Below, in pieces: positions 60,514 through 64,000 of a stretch of DNA of 64,000 bases. Within the stretch, counting starts at the first letter, position 1, and each line of letters opens with the position of its first letter. A model generated the notes under the pieces. It made no database searches, had not been told where the DNA came from, and saw only the letters and a program-made list of their open reading frames with translations. The DNA is from Melioribacteraceae bacterium 4301-Me (GTDB lineage: Bacteria > Bacteroidota > Ignavibacteria > Ignavibacteriales > Melioribacteraceae): positions 62,001 to 126,000 of the forward strand of contig JBGORM010000005.1 of NCBI GenBank assembly GCA_041538185.1, given 5' to 3'. Both the position numbers and the translations under genes were made by a program.

Positions 60514-61287
60514 TCACTTTGTTTTCAAAAGTTGGATTACATTGTAAGATGCTTCATCAACTTGATATGTGAAATTATCGACTTTATTAACGAAGAAGTT
60601 ATAAGCTACAATACCCAGAATAGCTACAAAAAGTCCGCCGGCAGTATTTACCAATGCTTCGGAAATACCAGTTGCAAGTTGAATTGCATCGGGTGCGCCT
60701 GCTTGCGCTAAGGCTCTAAAGGCTCTAATCATTCCAAGTACAGTACCAAGCAAACCTACCATTGTAGCTATTGATGCAATTGTAGATAATGCAATTAAAT
60801 TTTTCTCTAAAAGGGGAGTTTCAAGCATCATTGCTTCTTCAATAGAACGCTGTACTTCAGCAAGCTGTTTATCTGCGTCAACAAGGTTGTGCTCACTAAC
60901 AAGTTCTTTATACCTCTGAAGAGCGGCGCGTATAACATTTGCTACAGAACCTCTTTGCTCTTCACATAATTGTATCGATTCATCAATTTGTCCACTTCTA
61001 ATTTTATCTAGAATCGAGGAAAAAAATTTATTTACCGATTTTTTACCAGAAGCTTTTCTTAGAGAAAGAGACCTTTCAATTATTATTGCAAAGTCCATTA
61101 TAGACAATGCAATAAGCAGTGATACCAGTGGGCCACCAGTATAAACTTGTCCAATTATATTTAATGGCACTGACCGACCTTCGCCATCTTTAAAATTAAC
61201 TGGATTACCCAAACCGTACTGGTAAATACTTATTGAAATTGCCAAAGCTAAAATGAAAAGAATTACAATAAAAGCAGATTGTTTCAT
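60514..61287 (-). CDS. exbB: MotA/TolQ/ExbB-family proton channel
   Basis: 257 aa from the ATG at 61287, with AGGAG 8 nt upstream; a longer frame to 61329 would begin within the promoter. Three membrane segments, with the second and third (STIASIATMVGLLGTVLGMIRAF and GISEALVNTAGGLFVAILGIVAYNFFV, each split at family-conserved glycines) forming the proton path. It is first in the operon behind a sigma54-type promoter (61326-61341). Confidence 0.93.
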   Translation of the reverse strand: MKQSAFIVILFILALAISISIYQYGLGNPVNFKDGEGRSVPLNIIGQVYTGGPLVSLLIALSIMDFAIIIERSLSLRKASGKKSVNKFFSSILDKIRSGQIDESIQLCEEQRGSVANVIRAALQRYKELVSEHNLVDADKQLAEVQRSIEEAMMLETPLLEKNLIALSTIASIATMVGLLGTVLGMIRAFRALAQAGAPDAIQLATGISEALVNTAGGLFVAILGIVAYNFFVNKVDNFTYQVDEASYNVIQLLKTK

Positions 61288-61325
61288 TTCTGATTCTCCT
61301 ATTAAAAAATGTTCTTTAATTTTAA

Positions 61326-61341
61326 GCAAGACTAATGCCGG
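61326..61341 (-). promoter_or_regulatory. Sigma54 (-24/-12) promoter of the exbB operon
   Basis: The minus strand reads CCGGCATTAGTCTTGCTT from 61341 to 61324. GG (-24) at 61339-61338 and GC (-12) at 61327-61326 are exactly 12 nt apart, matching the GGCA-N7-TTGC layout. Expected start is near 61314, leaving a ~27-nt leader with AGGAG. The gene directly upstream encodes a sigma54 activator. Upstream 61342-61520 has an AATCC/GGATT dyad (61425-61439) and a TTGTT...AACAA dyad near 61480 that might bind it. Confidence 0.75.
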
Positions 61342-61520
61342 ATTATTTGTTTTAGCAAAACTTGTTTTTTACTCAAGAAAATGGCGATTCGTTGATTGGA
61401 TTATCTTTGAAAGTATTTAAGGAAGGTGAATCCTACTTCTTTCGGATTTCAATTTGAAAATGTTTTTTTACAACTTGTTATTATTCAACAACTTAATCAA
61501 ATTTCAAAATGAAATAATAA

Positions 61521-62849
61521 TTAGATATTATATTCATTCCGTTTGCGCCACAGTGTTGTTTCTGAGATACCTAATATTTTAGCGGCTTCTTTAGAGTTCG
61601 AGGCAATTTTTATTACTTCCATTATATGTTTTTTTTCAAGTTCTTTTAGTGAAGGGATGACACTTAAAAATTGTTTTTGCTGTTGATTAAAAATTTCCTC
61701 AGGTAAAGATGACGGCTTAATTATTTTATCTTTCGAAAGCGCTACAGCTCTTTTAACAACGTTTTCAAATTCTCTAATATTTCCAGGCCAATTATAATCG
61801 GTAAGAATTTTTAAGGTCTCTGGTAAAACATAAAATTTAGTTTCTGGAGCAATTTTATCAAGAAAATGTTCAAGCAGAAGAGGAATATCGTCTTTTCTCT
61901 TTCTAAGAGGTGGAATTGAAAGTTTAAAGCCACTTATTCTATAGTAAAAATCATCTCTTATGTTACCGCTGTTCAAATCAAGCTTTACGTCTTTATTAGT
62001 AGCACTAATAATTCTCACATTTATTTTTCTTGTAATTCCTTCTCCCACCCTTTCAAATTCCATATTTTGTAGAAACCTCAACAACTTTACCTGCATTGGT
62101 TTTGGGATTTCAGTTACTTCGTCAAGAAATAATGTTCCACTGTTAGCAAGTTCTACTCTGCCAATTTTGTCTTTGAATGCACCTGTAAAAGCTCCTTTTA
62201 CATGCCCAAATAATTCGCTTTCAAAAAGATTTTCGGGAACGGCTGCGCAATTTATTGGAATAAAAGGTCTATCGCTTCGGAGACTATTTTGGTGAATAAA
62301 TCTTGCAAGTAGTTCTTTACCAGTTCCGCTTTCCCCTTCAATTAAAATAGATATTTCACTATTTGAAATATCTTTGGAAATTCTTAACAGTTCTAACATT
62401 TCGGCGTTTCTTGTAACAATATTTCCTGTATTAATTAGGTCTTCTATTTGTGTTTTTAGCCCAAGAACTTCTTTTGTTAACTTATGATATTCGTAGACAC
62501 GTTCAGCAATAAGTATAAACTCTTTATGAGTAAACGGTTTTGTAATATAGTCATACGCACCTTTTTTAATTGCCTCTACTGCAGTATCAATTGATCCATA
62601 AGCAGTCATTATAATTGCTGTAGTATCGGGAGAACTTTTTTTTAATTTTTCAAGAAATTGAAGACCGTTTAATGGATGCATTTTGAGGTCGATAAATGCC
62701 AAGTCAAAATAAACTTCTCTAATTCGTTTTAGAGCTTCTTCAGCGTTTTGATAAACTTCAACCTCAAAATTTTGTGAGGTAAGTGAAAGTTCTATAGTTT
62801 TTAAGATGTTTACCTCATCGTCAACTACTATTACTTTGCACTTATTCAT
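61521..62849 (-). CDS. NtrC-family sigma54-dependent response regulator
   Basis: 442 aa. Receiver ~1-120 with D10/D11 and phospho-acceptor D54 (FIDLKMHPLNG); AAA+ sigma54-interaction domain ~140-370 with Walker A GESGTGKE, ESELFGHVKGAFTGA (the GAFTGA loop that contacts sigma54), Walker B GTLFLDEV; Fis-type helix-turn-helix at the end (SKEAAKILGISETTLWRK). It begins 2 nt after the kinase stop. A sigma54 promoter directly downstream makes the exbB operon its likely target. Confidence 0.95.
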   Translation of the reverse strand: MNKCKVIVVDDEVNILKTIELSLTSQNFEVEVYQNAEEALKRIREVYFDLAFIDLKMHPLNGLQFLEKLKKSSPDTTAIIMTAYGSIDTAVEAIKKGAYDYITKPFTHKEFILIAERVYEYHKLTKEVLGLKTQIEDLINTGNIVTRNAEMLELLRISKDISNSEISILIEGESGTGKELLARFIHQNSLRSDRPFIPINCAAVPENLFESELFGHVKGAFTGAFKDKIGRVELANSGTLFLDEVTEIPKPMQVKLLRFLQNMEFERVGEGITRKINVRIISATNKDVKLDLNSGNIRDDFYYRISGFKLSIPPLRKRKDDIPLLLEHFLDKIAPETKFYVLPETLKILTDYNWPGNIREFENVVKRAVALSKDKIIKPSSLPEEIFNQQQKQFLSVIPSLKELEKKHIMEVIKIASNSKEAAKILGISETTLWRKRNEYNI

Positions 62850-62851
62850 GT

Positions 62852-64000
62852 TTATGCTATAGGCAATTTAATTTGAAAAGTACTCCCACTCTTTGGTTCA
62901 CTCCAGGCTTTTACAGTTCCTTTGTGTATTTCGACAATCTCTTTAACAATTGATAAACCAATTCCAATGCTGCCTGGAACGTTGCTATCTACTTGGTAAA
63001 ATTTATCGAATATTTTTCCAATCTGGTCTTCTTCAATTCCAATTCCATTGTCTTGCACTTCGAAAAAGGCAAATCCTTCTTTACTGTAAAGCGAGACATT
63101 AATTGTACCACTATTGCCTGTAAACTTATATGAATTCGATATTAGGTTTTCAAATGCGCTTATTAAGTAATCTGAATTGCCATTAACAAACAGTGATTTT
63201 TCAGATACAAAAAAATTAAGTGCTATGTTTGTAGTCTTATCATATTGTCTTCTGAATTTCTGTATCAAATCATCAGTCAATTTTATTAAATCAATTTTAT
63301 TGAATTCAATTTTTATGCTGCCCGACTGAAGTTTAGTTAACTGAAGTATTTCGTATACAAGTTTATTTAATCTATTATAATCCTGTTTCATTGAATTGTA
63401 TAAATCCTTTTGTTTTTCGTTAATATTGCCTACTATTCCTTCGCCTAAAATTTCAAGAGCCATACCTAAAGAAGTCAATGGCGTTTTAAGTTCGTGTGAT
63501 ACCTTTCCAATAAATTCTGATTTCATCCTATCCAACTCTTGAAATTTTGTTACATCGTTAAATACAATTACTGTTCCAGTCATTTCACTGGCAAAACGTT
63601 CAAGCTTAGAGCGGTTTATCTTAAAGTACTTTAGATTTCCATTTTTATCTTTAACGGTAAGAAACTTTTCTTTTCCCGATTTTTCTTCTGAATTTATATC
63701 GTCGAGATACTCTTTCAGATCTATTAATTTTTCTATTTGTAAACTTTTTTCTTCTTTAATGTCAAATAATTCTTTAAATGAATTATTGGCAAGCAGAATT
63801 TTGTTAGAATTATCAATCATTGCAACAGGTTCGTACATACTTTCAATAATCAACTCAGATTTTTTCTTCTCGTACAAAAGCTTATCAACATTTAACTTTT
63901 CATATCTTCTAAGTTGCTCACTCATTTTATTGAATTCGACAGCCAAATTATTAATTTCGTCATTATTTTCGCTTACATCAATTTTCTCGTCAAAATTTCC
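62852..64000 (-). CDS. Sensor histidine kinase (HAMP-PAS-HisKA-HATPase), cut by window end
   Basis: The frame stays open to the window edge, 18 codons beyond the TTG at 63946: GNFDEKIDVSENNDEINNLA completes a HAMP domain, so the true start and membrane segments lie outside the window. Then a PAS domain (MIDNSNKILLANNSFKELF), HisKA with VSHELKTPLTS, and HATPase with N box (AFENLISNSYKFT) and G boxes (DNGIGIEE, SIGIGLSI). Partner of the adjacent NtrC-type regulator. Confidence 0.93.
   Translation of the reverse strand, partial: GNFDEKIDVSENNDEINNLAVEFNKMSEQLRRYEKLNVDKLLYEKKKSELIIESMYEPVAMIDNSNKILLANNSFKELFDIKEEKSLQIEKLIDLKEYLDDINSEEKSGKEKFLTVKDKNGNLKYFKINRSKLERFASEMTGTVIVFNDVTKFQELDRMKSEFIGKVSHELKTPLTSLGMALEILGEGIVGNINEKQKDLYNSMKQDYNRLNKLVYEILQLTKLQSGSIKIEFNKIDLIKLTDDLIQKFRRQYDKTTNIALNFFVSEKSLFVNGNSDYLISAFENLISNSYKFTGNSGTINVSLYSKEGFAFFEVQDNGIGIEEDQIGKIFDKFYQVDSNVPGSIGIGLSIVKEIVEIHKGTVKAWSEPKSGSTFQIKLPIA

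Overview
The window is AT-rich DNA from a Gram-negative bacterium, most likely of the Ignavibacteria (Ignavibacteriales/Melioribacteraceae, Bacteroidetes-Chlorobi group). Five proteins end in type IX secretion (T9SS) C-terminal sorting domains: three of the NYPNPFNPTT type and two of a PNPYRG type. A PorV/PorQ-family outer-membrane protein, TonB-dependent receptors and TonB/ExbBD are also present. This placement is inferred from protein style, not from a marker gene. No rRNA, tRNA or CRISPR array was recognised.

Region 1 (1-3.7 kb, minus strand) holds the first 42 codons of galactokinase, a 66-aa two-helix membrane protein, a sodium:solute symporter (together a galactose uptake and phosphorylation operon), and a lipoprotein of the M24 pita-bread family that has lost most metal ligands.

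Region 2 (3.9-31.6 kb, minus strand) is the centrepiece: 14 consecutive co-directional genes with short gaps, read as one glycan-utilisation locus. In transcription order it encodes a two-LamG protein with a sorting domain, two lipoproteins, a TonB-dependent receptor with a carboxypeptidase-regulatory N-terminus, two paralogous ~600-aa surface proteins, a PorV-like barrel, a GH172 (DUF2961) enzyme, a discoidin/Big2 protein with an unknown HxxxHxxE domain, four (alpha/alpha)6-type glycoside hydrolases in two paralogous pairs, and a LacI-family regulator as the last gene. A good sigma70-type promoter (TTGACT-17-TATGTT) and a 20-bp perfect LacI-type palindrome lie immediately upstream of the first gene. 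Regulator, operator and locus therefore fit together as a self-contained inducible system. There is no SusD; the paralogous pair may replace it.

Region 3 (31.9-43.3 kb) is mixed: a DUF2231 membrane protein with an OmpR-type two-component system, an exported rubrerythrin, a dipeptidyl peptidase IV-like S9 protease, a DUF1579 protein, a small acidic protein, a bacterial GH47 alpha-mannosidase-like enzyme, and two single-haem CxxCH proteins. Three short inverted-repeat (MITE-like) elements are scattered here.

Region 4 (43.5-50.4 kb) has a small membrane protein, dxr, rseP, a BtuB-like TonB receptor, and an ECF sigma / anti-sigma / TonB-C-domain lipoprotein operon. It is followed by 1.5 kb of noncoding DNA packed with small repeats, including an array of TAAGGTTA motifs about 35 bp apart and two identical hairpins.

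Region 5 (51.9-64 kb) has two APC permeases, inorganic pyrophosphatase, a 39-aa membrane micro-protein, then a minus-strand series: NtrC-type kinase (cut by the window end), sigma54 activator, a recognisable -24/-12 promoter, exbB, exbD, exbD, tonB, a small membrane protein, a PstS-like lipoprotein and a TPR protein. This reads as a two-component, sigma54-controlled TonB energy-transduction operon.
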